Source: Betaproteobacteria bacterium UBA5582
GTDB lineage: Bacteria > Pseudomonadota > Gammaproteobacteria > Burkholderiales > Rhodocyclaceae
DNA length: 55,268 nucleotides
Direction: 5' to 3'
NCBI GenBank assembly: GCA_002425245.1
Contig: DILW01000176.1
Coordinates: 1-55,268, forward strand
In this document: in pieces, positions 10,490-18,980 of the stretch
Layout: the number at the start of each line of letters is the position of its first letter
Numbering within the stretch: position 1 is the first letter of the stretch
Position numbers and translations under genes: made by a program
The notes under the pieces: model-generated
Databases searched by the model: none
Told to the model about the DNA's origin: nothing
What the model saw: the letters and a program-made list of their open reading frames with translations, nothing else

Positions 10490-10510
10490 GGCGGCGTCAC
10501 GGCTGGCGGG

Positions 10511-13093
10511 CTAGAGCAGGCCTTTCAGGGCATACAGCGCGTCCAGCGCTTCGCGCGGGGTCAGGCTGTCCGGGTCGATGGCGGCGAGCTGGCCGAGCAC
10601 CGGATGCGGTTCCGGCTCGTTCGCCATCGTTTCGGTCGCGAAATCCTGTGCGAACAGATCGGGCTGCAGCGGATCGACGGCGGCCCGCTGCTCGAATTCG
10701 CGCAACTGCTTGCGGGCGGCGCGCACGACGCTGCCTGGAATCCCCGCCAGCGCCGCGACCTGGATTCCGTAGCTCTGATTGGCCGGGCCTTCCTCGACGG
10801 CGTGCATGAAGACGATGCGGTCGTTATGTTCGACGGCGCCGAGGTGCACGTTGGCCAGTTCGGAATATTCGTGCGACAACCGGGTCAGTTCGAAATAGTG
10901 CGTGGCGAACAGTGTCAGGCTGCGGTTTTTGTCGATCAGATGGCGCAGGATGGCGAAGGCCAGCGACATGCCGTCGAAGGTCGAGGTACCGCGGCCGATC
11001 TCGTCCATCAGCACCAGGCTCTGGTTCGTTGCGTGGTGCAGGATGGCGGCGGCTTCGGTCATCTCGACCATGAAGGTCGAACGGCCGGAAGCGAGGTCGT
11101 CGGAGGCGCCGATGCGGGTGAAGATGCGGTCGAGCGGGCCGAGCACGCAGCGCGTCGCTGGCACGTAGCTGCCGATGTGGGCAAGCAGGGCGATCAGCGC
11201 GACCTGGCGCATGTAGGTCGATTTACCGCCCATGTTCGGGCCGGTGATCAAGAGCAGCCGGCGCTCTTCGGCGAGCCGGCAGTCGTTGGCGATGAAGGTC
11301 TCGGCGCTTTGCGCCAGTTCGTTCTCGACCACCGGGTGGCGGCCGCCTTCGATGGCGAGGCAGGTCTCGGCGACGAATTCCGGCTTGCACCAGTTGCGCT
11401 TCAGCGCCGACTCGGCGAAGCCGGCCAGCAGGTCGAGCTGGGCGACGGCACGGGCAATCGTCTGCAGGGTCGGGACGACCGGCTGCAGCGCGTCGAGAAT
11501 CTGTTCGTAGAGCAGCTTCTCTCGCGCCAGCGAGCGTTCCTGCGCCGACAGCGCCTTGTCCTCGAAGGCCTTCAGCTCCGGCGTGATGTAGCGCTCGGCG
11601 TTTTTCAGCGTCTGCCGGCGGCGGTAGTCGTCGGGAATCTTGTCGACGTTGGCGTGTGTGACTTCGATGTAGAAGCCATGCACCTTGTTGTACTCGACCT
11701 TCAGGCTACTGATGCCGGTGCGCTCGCGTTCGCGCACTTCCATGTCGACCAGGAAGGCGCCGCAGTTGTCGTTGAGCGAGCGCAGTTCATCGAGATCGGC
11801 GTCGAAACCCGGCGCGATGACGCCGCCGTCGCGCACCTGGGCGCCCGGTTCGGCGGCGATGGCGCGCACCAGCAGGTCGAGCGTTTCGGCCGGTACGGCC
11901 AGTTCGTCGTAGGTCTGCGCCAGCAGGTCGGAATTGGCCTCAGCCAGCGGCGCGCGCAGTTCCGGCAGCCGGGCGAGCGATTCGCGCAGGCTGGCGAGGT
12001 CGCGCGGGCGGGCGTTGCGCAAGGCAATGCGGCCGGCGATGCGCTCGATGTCGGCGATGCCGCGCAGGCTCTTGCGGACGGCACCGGCCAGGCGGCCGTA
12101 ATCGTCGAGCAGCGCCTCGACCGCACCATGGCGTTCGGCGGGAATCGCCCGCGCGCGTAGCGGATGGTGCAGCGTGTGGCGCAGGAGGCGCGAGCCCATG
12201 CTGGTGACGCAGTTGTCGAGCAGCGAGAAGAGCGTCGGCGACGGCTGGCCGCGCAGCGTCTCGGTCAGTTCCAGGTTGCGCCGGGTGGCGAGGTCGAGAC
12301 CAAGGTAATCGCCCTCGATTTCGACGCTCAGCCCACGCAGGTGCGGCAACTTGCCCGATTGCGTCGCTTGCGCGTACTGGAGCAGGGCACCGGCCGCGGC
12401 AATCGCCGGCTTCAGACCTTCGGCGCCGAAACCGGCGAGCGAGGCGACCTCGAACTGGTCGCAGAGCAGGCGTTTGGCCGAGTCGAAGTCGAAATACCAG
12501 TCTGGTTGGCGGGTGCGCGCCACGTCGATGCCGAAGTTCGGCGTCCAGCTTTCCGGATAGAGGATTTCCGCCGGCCGGATGCGCTCCAGCGTCGCCGCAA
12601 TCTGCTCGGCCGCCACCTCGATCAGGATGAACTCGCCGCTCGCCAGGTTGAGCCGGGCGATGCCGGCGGTGTTGCGCAAGGTGGTCACGGCGAGTAACCA
12701 GACATCCTGCTTGTCGTCGATCAGCGCCGCGTCGGTCAGCGTCCCCGGCGTGACGATGCGCGACACGGCGCGCTCGACCGGCCCCTTGCTGGTTGCCGGA
12801 TCGCCGATCTGCTCGCAGATCACCGCCGACTCGCCCATCTTGACCAGCCGCGCCAGGTAAGGCTCCAGCGAATGGAAAGGCACGCCCGCCATCTTGATCG
12901 GCACCCCAGCCGACTGCCCGCGCGTGGTCAGCGTGATATCCAGCAAGCGCGCCGCCTTCTCCGCATCCTCAAGAAAAAGCTCGTAGAAGTCACCCATGCG
13001 GTAGAAGAGCAGGGTATTCGGATGCTTGGCCTTGAGCCCGAGGTACTGCTGCATCATCGGGGTGTGCTTGGGGCTGTCGGCGGGTTTGCTCAT
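10511..13093 (-). CDS. mutS: DNA mismatch repair protein MutS
   Basis: MutS recognises mispairs and starts mismatch repair with MutL. The 860-residue length is typical. The mismatch-reading Phe-Tyr-Glu is in MGDFYELF near residue 37. The ABC-type ATPase Walker A, GPNMGGKST, is near residue 618, and DEIGRGTSTFDG and ATHYFELT follow. The C-terminus keeps the small tetramerisation-type tail. The stop lies 21 bases from the stop of the chemotaxis receptor gene (convergent). The 85 bases upstream of the start hold no clear promoter by eye. Confidence 0.98.
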   Translation of the reverse strand: MSKPADSPKHTPMMQQYLGLKAKHPNTLLFYRMGDFYELFLEDAEKAARLLDITLTTRGQSAGVPIKMAGVPFHSLEPYLARLVKMGESAVICEQIGDPATSKGPVERAVSRIVTPGTLTDAALIDDKQDVWLLAVTTLRNTAGIARLNLASGEFILIEVAAEQIAATLERIRPAEILYPESWTPNFGIDVARTRQPDWYFDFDSAKRLLCDQFEVASLAGFGAEGLKPAIAAAGALLQYAQATQSGKLPHLRGLSVEIEGDYLGLDLATRRNLELTETLRGQPSPTLFSLLDNCVTSMGSRLLRHTLHHPLRARAIPAERHGAVEALLDDYGRLAGAVRKSLRGIADIERIAGRIALRNARPRDLASLRESLARLPELRAPLAEANSDLLAQTYDELAVPAETLDLLVRAIAAEPGAQVRDGGVIAPGFDADLDELRSLNDNCGAFLVDMEVRERERTGISSLKVEYNKVHGFYIEVTHANVDKIPDDYRRRQTLKNAERYITPELKAFEDKALSAQERSLAREKLLYEQILDALQPVVPTLQTIARAVAQLDLLAGFAESALKRNWCKPEFVAETCLAIEGGRHPVVENELAQSAETFIANDCRLAEERRLLLITGPNMGGKSTYMRQVALIALLAHIGSYVPATRCVLGPLDRIFTRIGASDDLASGRSTFMVEMTEAAAILHHATNQSLVLMDEIGRGTSTFDGMSLAFAILRHLIDKNRSLTLFATHYFELTRLSHEYSELANVHLGAVEHNDRIVFMHAVEEGPANQSYGIQVAALAGIPGSVVRAARKQLREFEQRAAVDPLQPDLFAQDFATETMANEPEPHPVLGQLAAIDPDSLTPREALDALYALKGLL

Positions 13094-13178
13094 GGAATTC
13101 AGGGCGGCGAAAAGGGAGCAATTCTAACAGGGGCGAGGTACCAAGCCCCCAGCTTCGGGATTTGAAGCAGGATAGACC

Positions 13179-14009
13179 TTACGCGAAGCGGCAGATGTAG
13201 TTGCTCGGGCTCATCCGGCAATGCTGCTCGACGGCACCGGGCAGGTCGAACAGGCGGGGCATGCGCCGGAAATCGAAGACTCGGTAAAGGTGGAACTGGG
13301 CAGAGTTTTCCCGGGCAAAGCCGACTTCGTTGTGGCTGATGAAAAACGGTGTTTCCTTGCCGAAGGCGGTGGTTTTAACCTCGATGAAACGCTCGCGGCC
13401 GTCTGTCTCGAAGGAAAGAACATCGAAGCCGAGGCCATCGCCCTGGCTTCGGGAAATGTGTTCAACTTTGTCTGCTAGCTTGGTTTGACCACTTGCACGT
13501 AAACGCAGGTGTTCGAAATTGACGACGAAGGCTTCGCCAGCTTGTCCTGGCGAGATATTGCGAGCTTCACGCTCAAGGTAGTCACGTTGCTGCGGCAAGC
13601 GATAAATCGCTGTTGGCTCTTTCGCCACCCAATGTTGTTCTGGAGGATTGACCATGGCTTTTGCATAGTCTCGCAGCAAGGGCGTCGTGGCAGGGGAAAT
13701 GGTTGCCTGGATTGCGGCTTCGTCGAGTGATGGATCGTTGCGCAGCCGTAATTCGACAATTTCCCTGAGCATGCCTTGGTAATTGCCCAATGGTTTGTAG
13801 CCGTTGATGTAGGGCCAACCGTTTTCCAGAAGAATGGCGCTGATGTTTTGGTGCTTGCGCTCAACGGCGCCTTCTGAGCGCCCGTTTAGTTTGCCCTGCA
13901 GTTGCTTTCGATGAGCCGATTTGTTGTAGTTTTGACCGGACAGTTCCATGCACAACATGTGCAGGTAGTCAGCGACCGTGGCTTCAACTTCTGTTTGGCT
14001 CCATTCCAT
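13179..14009 (-). CDS. DUF3883-domain protein with a PD-(D/E)XK-like nuclease fold
   Basis: I chose the ATG at 14009, giving MEWSQTEVE and 276 residues, because relatives as I remember them begin at this point. A longer TTG-initiated form from 14135 would overlap the fic stop. The N-terminal half has the family's SEGAVERKHQNISAIL segment. The C-terminal DUF3883 domain holds GFDVLSFE and RFIEVKTT, an Asp and Glu-x-Lys spacing typical of restriction-endonuclease-like folds, then PFFISHNE and YRVFDF. DUF3883 domains occur in restriction and defence proteins, but this protein's activity is unproven. Base composition is less GC-rich than mutS beside it (50-57% in three lines counted). It lies downstream of fic on the same strand. 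Confidence 0.75.
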   Translation of the reverse strand: MEWSQTEVEATVADYLHMLCMELSGQNYNKSAHRKQLQGKLNGRSEGAVERKHQNISAILLENGWPYINGYKPLGNYQGMLREIVELRLRNDPSLDEAAIQATISPATTPLLRDYAKAMVNPPEQHWVAKEPTAIYRLPQQRDYLEREARNISPGQAGEAFVVNFEHLRLRASGQTKLADKVEHISRSQGDGLGFDVLSFETDGRERFIEVKTTAFGKETPFFISHNEVGFARENSAQFHLYRVFDFRRMPRLFDLPGAVEQHCRMSPSNYICRFA

Positions 14010-14118
14010 GTGTTTCGGGATCAAGTTGGTTAATGACGTTTCTCGAGTATGCCTCAAACTAAGAGCCATCTGTCGCCAAGGGGGTTGCCATTTGGCGATG
14101 CAATAGGGATGTGCTGGC

Positions 14119-15231
14119 TTAGGCGTATGCCGCAAACTGATTGCTGTCGCGGGTGAGGAGTTGCATCAGCTTGGGGTGGGTAAACAGTTTTTCCCGGCCG
14201 ACTTGCAGTTCTTTCAGTACACCAATGCCGACCAGTTCCTTGAGGTAGCTTGAGGCGGCCTGGCGCTGGGCGATTTTCTTGTCGACCAGGTTGGCGATGC
14301 GGCAGTAGGGCTGCTCGAATATGACGTCGACCAGTTCGCGGCTGTAGATCTTGGCTTGTCTTTCGCGGATGTAGTTGGCGGTGTGCTCGGCCAGGCTGCG
14401 GATGGCGGCGATCTTGGCGGTGGTCCATTGGGCGGTTTCTTCAACGGCTTGCAGCATGAAGAGTATCCAGGGCTCCCAGGCGCCATGACGCGTGACGTCG
14501 AGCAGCAGCCGGTAGTAGTCCGCCTTGTGGGCAATGATGTGCCGGCTCAGGTAGAGGATGGGCAAGCCAAGCAGGTCTTGCTGGATCAGATAGAGGATGT
14601 TGATGACACGGCCGGTGCGGCCGTTGCCGTCGGTGAAGGGGTGGATGGCCTCGAACTGGTAATGGGCAACCGCCATGCGCACCAGGGGATCGATGTCTTC
14701 CTGGTAGTGCAGGAATTTCTCCCAGTTGGAAAGCAGGTCGCGCAGCCGGGTTTCGCCTTCCGGCGGGGTGTAGATGGTTTCGCCTGTACGGTCGTTGGCC
14801 AGACGGGTACCGGGCGTGCGGCGGATATCCATGGCCACGCCTTTGGTCGTGCGGCAAACCTCAATGGCCGTAGCGGTACACAGCGGACGCTCGGCGAGCG
14901 AGCGGAAGCCACGGTAGAGCGCGGTGCGGTAGCGCAGGGCTTCCTTGGTTGCCGGGTCGGCCTGGCTGTCGCTTTGGGCAAACTGAAAGAGCTTGTCGGT
15001 GCTGGTGACAATGTTTTCGATTTCCGAACTGTCTTTCGCTTCGAGCAGGGGAAGGGTGTTGATGAGCATGTCCTGATTGGGGATCAGCTCGGCAGCCTGC
15101 TTGAGTTCGGCGAGGGCGGCCCGCGCGGTGATGCAGCGTTTGAGCACCGCCCGGGTTTCGATCTCCTGACCGGGTGGCAGGAGGGGAAGGGCGTTGTAGG
15201 GCTGTTCCGGGTGCCAGTCAGGAGGGCTCAT
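14119..15231 (-). CDS. Fic-domain protein (AMPylase-type) with N-terminal inhibitory motif and C-terminal winged helix
   Basis: Fic enzymes transfer AMP or related groups to target proteins. The catalytic motif HPFTDGNGRTGR is complete. An inhibitory-helix motif of the [S/T]xxxE[G/N] type (SSEIEN) lies in the N-terminal third, so it should be an autoinhibited class II enzyme. The C-terminal 80 residues look like a winged-helix DNA-binding domain, common in this 370-residue family. The ATG at 15231 (MSPPDWHPEQPYN) fits relatives better than a TTG at 15297, which would lie inside the upstream inverted repeats. With the DUF3883 gene it forms a two-gene unit. Confidence 0.9.
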   Translation of the reverse strand: MSPPDWHPEQPYNALPLLPPGQEIETRAVLKRCITARAALAELKQAAELIPNQDMLINTLPLLEAKDSSEIENIVTSTDKLFQFAQSDSQADPATKEALRYRTALYRGFRSLAERPLCTATAIEVCRTTKGVAMDIRRTPGTRLANDRTGETIYTPPEGETRLRDLLSNWEKFLHYQEDIDPLVRMAVAHYQFEAIHPFTDGNGRTGRVINILYLIQQDLLGLPILYLSRHIIAHKADYYRLLLDVTRHGAWEPWILFMLQAVEETAQWTTAKIAAIRSLAEHTANYIRERQAKIYSRELVDVIFEQPYCRIANLVDKKIAQRQAASSYLKELVGIGVLKELQVGREKLFTHPKLMQLLTRDSNQFAAYA

Positions 15232-15295
15232 GGTGTCGAAATCGATTTTTGGCGACAGGTTCGGAGGATATGTTGTTGCTGGCGACAGGTCAATC

Positions 15296-15400
15296 AAACG
15301 TGTCGATACTTTTGAAAAACATCGACACGTTTTGGTCTCATGTCGACGGCGACGACATGTCGAAAAAACGTGTCGATGAAATATTGATTCATCGACACGT
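15296..15400. promoter_or_regulatory. Array of TGTCGA inverted repeats upstream of fic
   Basis: Three inverted repeats sit side by side. The first has 12-base arms at 15296-15307 and 15321-15332. The second has 7-base arms (CATGTCG/CGACATG) at 15339-15345 and 15353-15359. The third has 13-base arms at 15368-15380 and 15388-15400. All share the half-site TGTCGA, found at 15301, 15341, 15358 and 15371 on the plus strand and as TCGACA at 15322 and 15392. This looks like a multi-site operator controlling the fic-DUF3883 unit, possibly bound by the Fic protein's own winged helix. Confidence 0.6.
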
Positions 15401-15461
15401 CGTTCGCTTGGCTTATCGAGCAGCGTATCGTGAATAGCTCGTGGGTACTGCTGGCCTGGTG

Positions 15462-15854
15462 TTAGATCGTCTTAAGGTAAAGGGCGTTTAGGCCCTGCAG
15501 CAACTCCGTATCCGCATGATCGTAAGCCGGCGAGCAGCAGCACAGAAGCTTGAGCGGCGCTTCACCGGTGGCTTCGATGCAGTGTGGCGTGCCCGGGGGA
15601 ATGCATACAGTGTCGCCCGGCCGAACCGGAAAACGTTCCTGGCCCAGGGTCATCAGGCCGGTGCCGGCGGTGATGTGGTAAAGCTCTTCGGTGATTGCGT
15701 GGCGGTGCAGTTCGGTTTTGCAACCGGGCAGTATGGTGGCTTCGGCGAGGCTTTGTTTGCGATTGCCGTGTACCGCCGGGTGCATCAGTTCGCGGATCTC
15801 GGAGCCGTCTTTGGTGATGTAGGGGGCGACACCTGCGTAGGCTTGCAGCGCCAT
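15462..15854 (-). CDS. Small cupin-domain protein
   Basis: The 130-residue protein is a single cupin. Motif 1 is seen as TELHRHAITEELYHITAGTG, with metal-type His, His and Glu, and motif 2 as PGDTVCIPPGTPHCIE with a further His. Such proteins bind a metal and act as isomerases, dioxygenases or sugar-binding proteins; the reaction here is unknown. Its ATG lies 2 bases after the lplT stop, so the two are certainly co-transcribed. The ATG at 15854 is chosen because the frame upstream of it lies inside lplT in another phase. Confidence 0.85.
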   Translation of the reverse strand: MALQAYAGVAPYITKDGSEIRELMHPAVHGNRKQSLAEATILPGCKTELHRHAITEELYHITAGTGLMTLGQERFPVRPGDTVCIPPGTPHCIEATGEAPLKLLCCCSPAYDHADTELLQGLNALYLKTI

Positions 15855-15856
15855 GG

Positions 15857-17119
15857 TCAGTGTGGGGAATCGTCCAGATGCTTTACGTCGTCGCGGTCGC
15901 GCTGATTGGCAAAGTGACGTTCGCGGATCAGGTACATGATGCTGCTGACGAACAGGCCAAATAGCGTGAGCACCCAGTAGATCGACATGTCGGCGCGGAT
16001 CATCAGGTAATAAAGGCCGGTCATTACCAGGATGGACAGGTTTTCGTTGAAGTTCTGGACGGCGATCGAGTGACCAGCGCCCATCAGGATGTGACCGCGA
16101 TGCTGGAGCAGGGCGTTCATCGGTACGACGAAGAAACCGGACAGGGCGCCGATCAGGATCAGCAATGGTACGGCCAGCCACATGTCACGAACGAAGTTCA
16201 TCACCAGCACGATGATCCCCATAGCGATGCCAAGCGGGATGACCCGCACCGCCTTGCGCAGGGTGATGAATTTGGCGGCGACGATGGCGCCGGTGGCCAC
16301 GCCTACTGCGACCACGCCCTGGAGCATGGACGATTGCGACAGGTTGAGGCCGAGCGCGGCTTCTGACCATTTGATCACGATGAACTGCAGGGTGGCGCCG
16401 GCTCCCCAGAACAGGGTGGTCACTGCCAGCGATATCTGTCCGAGCCGGTCTCGCCAGAGAAGTGCGAGACAGTGTTTGAATTCATGGAACAGATAGGCGG
16501 GGTTGTTCTTGAGCGGCTTGTGGTCGACACCCGTGTCCGGGACGTAGAGGTTGAACACCGCAGCCAGCAGGTAGAGAACGGCGATGAGGGCAACTGCCAC
16601 CTCGGCGGCAGAATCGATACCGGTATCGATCAGCGGCAGATCGAAAGCCAGGAGGTGGTTGAGCATGCCTGGTTGAATCAGCAGGCCACCAATGACCACG
16701 CCGAGGATGATGGCGCCAACGGTCAGCCCTTCTATCCAGCCGTTGGCGACGACCAGCAATCGGGGTGGCAGGTACTCGGTCAGGATCCCGTACTTGGCCG
16801 GCGAGTAGGCAGCGGCACCCAGGCCTACGATGGCGTAGGCGGCCAGGGGGTGTACATGGAGAAACATCAGGCCACAGCCAAAGATCTTGATGCTGTTGCT
16901 GATCAGCATGACGCGACCCTTGGGCATCGAGTCGGCGAAAGCGCCGACGAAGGCAGCCAGAACCACATAGGAAATGGTGAAGCAGGTCTTGAGTAGCGGT
17001 TCGTACTCGGCAGGCGCCTGCATGTCACGCAATGCCGCAATGGCGACGATGAGCAGGGCGTTGTCAGCAAGCGCAGAGAAGAACTGCGCAGCCATGATGA
17101 TGTAAAAGCCGAACGGCAC
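15857..17119 (-). CDS. lplT: Lysophospholipid transporter LplT (major facilitator superfamily)
   Basis: The 420-residue membrane protein has about 12 hydrophobic segments. It begins with the LplT hallmark AAQFFSALADNALL, close to the E. coli protein, and continues with PKGRVMLISN and YSPAKYGILTEY. LplT flips lysophospholipids inward across the inner membrane for re-acylation. In many genomes the acyltransferase Aas is linked; here it is not, and a cupin follows instead. The start used is a GTG at 17119; an ATG eight codons inside is an alternative. A possible -35 (TTGACT, 17256-17251) lies upstream without a good -10. Confidence 0.9.
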   Translation of the reverse strand: MPFGFYIIMAAQFFSALADNALLIVAIAALRDMQAPAEYEPLLKTCFTISYVVLAAFVGAFADSMPKGRVMLISNSIKIFGCGLMFLHVHPLAAYAIVGLGAAAYSPAKYGILTEYLPPRLLVVANGWIEGLTVGAIILGVVIGGLLIQPGMLNHLLAFDLPLIDTGIDSAAEVAVALIAVLYLLAAVFNLYVPDTGVDHKPLKNNPAYLFHEFKHCLALLWRDRLGQISLAVTTLFWGAGATLQFIVIKWSEAALGLNLSQSSMLQGVVAVGVATGAIVAAKFITLRKAVRVIPLGIAMGIIVLVMNFVRDMWLAVPLLILIGALSGFFVVPMNALLQHRGHILMGAGHSIAVQNFNENLSILVMTGLYYLMIRADMSIYWVLTLFGLFVSSIMYLIRERHFANQRDRDDVKHLDDSPH

Positions 17120-17275
17120 GAAATATTGCCTCTCAATCTACTACTTTGGGCGAGGGTTATACCACGGATCAACCGGCTTCACGCGCCTAAGTGCAGGCTT
17201 CCGTGTTTCAAGGGCTGCTCTTGAACAATCTCTTGCCTGCATTTGATTTGAGTCAACTTTCATTTTGCATACCCG

Positions 17276-17304
17276 TTGTGCATGAAAAGTTCTGCTGATA
17301 TATT
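17276..17304 (+). promoter_or_regulatory. Candidate promoter of the T6SS operon
   Basis: TTGTGC at 17276-17281 and TATATT at 17299-17304 (5 of 6 to the -10 consensus) are separated by exactly 17 bases, in an AT-rich gap of about 260 bases between lplT and tssA. The start of transcription would fall near 17311. No sigma54-type GG/GC pair was seen. The rest of the gap (17120-17275) holds no other recognisable feature. Confidence 0.4.
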
Positions 17305-17317
17305 TCGCAAAAATTAA

Positions 17318-17331
17318 AAAGCATATGCTTT
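17318..17331. promoter_or_regulatory. 14-base perfect palindrome downstream of the T6SS promoter
   Basis: AAAGCATATGCTTT reads identically on both strands and is embedded in A/T runs. It would lie just after the inferred transcription start and 49 bases before the tssA start codon, a fitting place for a repressor or silencer. Confidence 0.35.
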
Positions 17332-17379
17332 AAAAATACACGCGGCCCCTCACAGAGACGAGAAATCGGGGGTGTCAAG

Positions 17380-18366
17380 TTGCAGGCAGTAGAACGGAAG
17401 AACGTCGACCTTGAGTTTGATGAGCGCTTCATGTTTGTAGATCAATTGATCAGCGAACACGAAGCCGATTTTGACGCACCCTTGCGCAAGGGAAGAGATC
17501 CCTTCGACTGGGGCAAGATTGCTCAGGACTGCCAGGCGCTTTCGCTGGAATCCAACGACCTGCGTATTGCCGTGTGGTGGTTGCGTGCCCGCTCCGAGAT
17601 CGGTGGCCTCCCCGATTGGGTGGATGGCTTGCATCATATACAGGCCTTGCTGGTGATGCCGGAAGAGGAAGTTTTTCCTCAGGGAGACGCCGATATTTCC
17701 ACGGGCGAGCTCCACGCCACAGCTTTGGGGTGGTTGAGTTCCTCGCGCAGCGTCGCACTGTTCAAGAAGTTGCCCTTGACCGCGGATGGTACCTGGAAGG
17801 TTGCCGCGCTGCTGCCCGATTCCCTCGACAAGAAATCGAATGCCGATGCCGACCTGGGCAAGCTGCGTGAGGCCATGCTGGCCGAGCCGGACCGGGCAAA
17901 CACCGATTACCAGTTCCTTGAGCAGGCCAAGGTCTGTCTGGAAACGATATCCCTTCTGCTTGACCAACGCGCGCCTGACGGCGGCGGCGATTTCAGTGAA
18001 TTGATCTCCACAGTCGGGCATGCATTGCATCGCCTGGCAACGGTGGCCAGCGTTGCCCAAGCCCAGCCGCAGGAGGTCAAGGCGGAAGAGGCAACAGTCG
18101 CTGCCGTGGTCGATCGGCGTCCGCGCGATGTGGCCGGACCCTCCATCGCCGAGCAGGGTATATCGATTCACTCACGTGACGAAGTGCGCCTGGTGCTTGC
18201 TGCGCTGGAGCGCTACTACCGGGAATACGAGAGCGGTCACCCGGCGCCGATCTTCATCCAGCGTCTGCAGCGGATGGTCGACATGAGTTTCGAGCTTTTG
18301 GTCAAGGAGTTGTTTCCTGAATCCGAGAGGCTTTTGGGGCAGCTGGTGAAACCGGCATCACAGTAG
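17380..18366 (+). CDS. tssA: T6SS assembly protein TssA
   Basis: TssA caps and primes the growing sheath and baseplate in the cytoplasm. The 328-residue protein has the ImpA-type N-terminal domain (DLEFDERF, then SNDLRIAVWWLRA and GLHHIQALL). A linker follows, and a C-terminal helical domain has SRDEVRLVLAALERYYREYE and HPAPIFIQRLQRMVDMSF, as in short TssA proteins. The only plausible start is a TTG at 17380, about 8 bases after a G-rich ribosome site. The usual first 15-20 residues (a Pro-Cys-Gly-containing lead-in) seem to be missing, so the start is less certain than the gene. It heads the T6SS operon. Confidence 0.88.
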   Translation: MQAVERKNVDLEFDERFMFVDQLISEHEADFDAPLRKGRDPFDWGKIAQDCQALSLESNDLRIAVWWLRARSEIGGLPDWVDGLHHIQALLVMPEEEVFPQGDADISTGELHATALGWLSSSRSVALFKKLPLTADGTWKVAALLPDSLDKKSNADADLGKLREAMLAEPDRANTDYQFLEQAKVCLETISLLLDQRAPDGGGDFSELISTVGHALHRLATVASVAQAQPQEVKAEEATVAAVVDRRPRDVAGPSIAEQGISIHSRDEVRLVLAALERYYREYESGHPAPIFIQRLQRMVDMSFELLVKELFPESERLLGQLVKPASQ

Positions 18367-18399
18367 TTAATCAAGAAGTTTCATTGATGGAGATTTGAC

Positions 18400-18975
18400 G
18401 TGGCTAAACATTACGACGGCCAGAAATTTATTGGCAAACAGCGGGCACCTCGGGTGCAGATCGAGTACGACGTTGAAATCTACGGCTCGCAGAAGAAGGT
18501 TGAACTGCCGTTTGTCGTGGGTGTGATGGCGGATTTGTCCGGTGAAAACCGTGACTCGCTGGCGCCGATCGAAGAACGTGATTTCGTCGATATCGACGAC
18601 GAAACCTTTGACAAGCGGATGGCACAGATTGCCCCCAAGGTTGCCTTCTATTGCGATGACGTGTTGTCGGAAGATGACCCCGGTGCGCTCATCGATGTGA
18701 ACCTGACCTTCAACTCCATGCAGGATTTCGAACCGGGCGAGATCGCCAAGAGGATTCCGGAGTTGGCGGCACTGCTCAAGGCCCGCAATGAGCTCAAGGA
18801 ACTGACGACCTACATGGACGGCAAGATGGCCGCCCAGGATCTGATCGAACAGATCCTCACCAATACCAAGTACACCGGCAAGGAACTGGAAGTCCGCGAC
18901 GACGCGGAGTGGCCCAAGTCGCCTGACGAAGATGGACCGACAGGCAATGTCCAACCCGAGGGAACGAAAGGCTGA
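18400..18975 (+). CDS. tssB: T6SS contractile sheath small subunit TssB (VipA)
   Basis: The 191-residue protein carries the TssB hallmarks VQIEYDVEIYG, LPFVVGVMADLSG and RDFVDIDDETFDKRM. TssB pairs with TssC to build the contractile sheath, which ClpV disassembles after firing. The start is a GTG at 18400 preceded by GGAG. The C-terminal 20 residues, rich in Pro, Asp and Gly, extend a little beyond many homologues. tssC follows after 5 bases. Confidence 0.97.
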   Translation: MAKHYDGQKFIGKQRAPRVQIEYDVEIYGSQKKVELPFVVGVMADLSGENRDSLAPIEERDFVDIDDETFDKRMAQIAPKVAFYCDDVLSEDDPGALIDVNLTFNSMQDFEPGEIAKRIPELAALLKARNELKELTTYMDGKMAAQDLIEQILTNTKYTGKELEVRDDAEWPKSPDEDGPTGNVQPEGTKG

Positions 18976-18980
18976 ACCCA

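Noticed and set aside
15174..15437. A plus-strand frame of 87 codons running through the inverted repeats upstream of fic
   Set aside because: It overlaps the fic 5' end, its residues simply translate the repeats, and no start with a ribosome site is seen. A regulatory role explains the sequence better.
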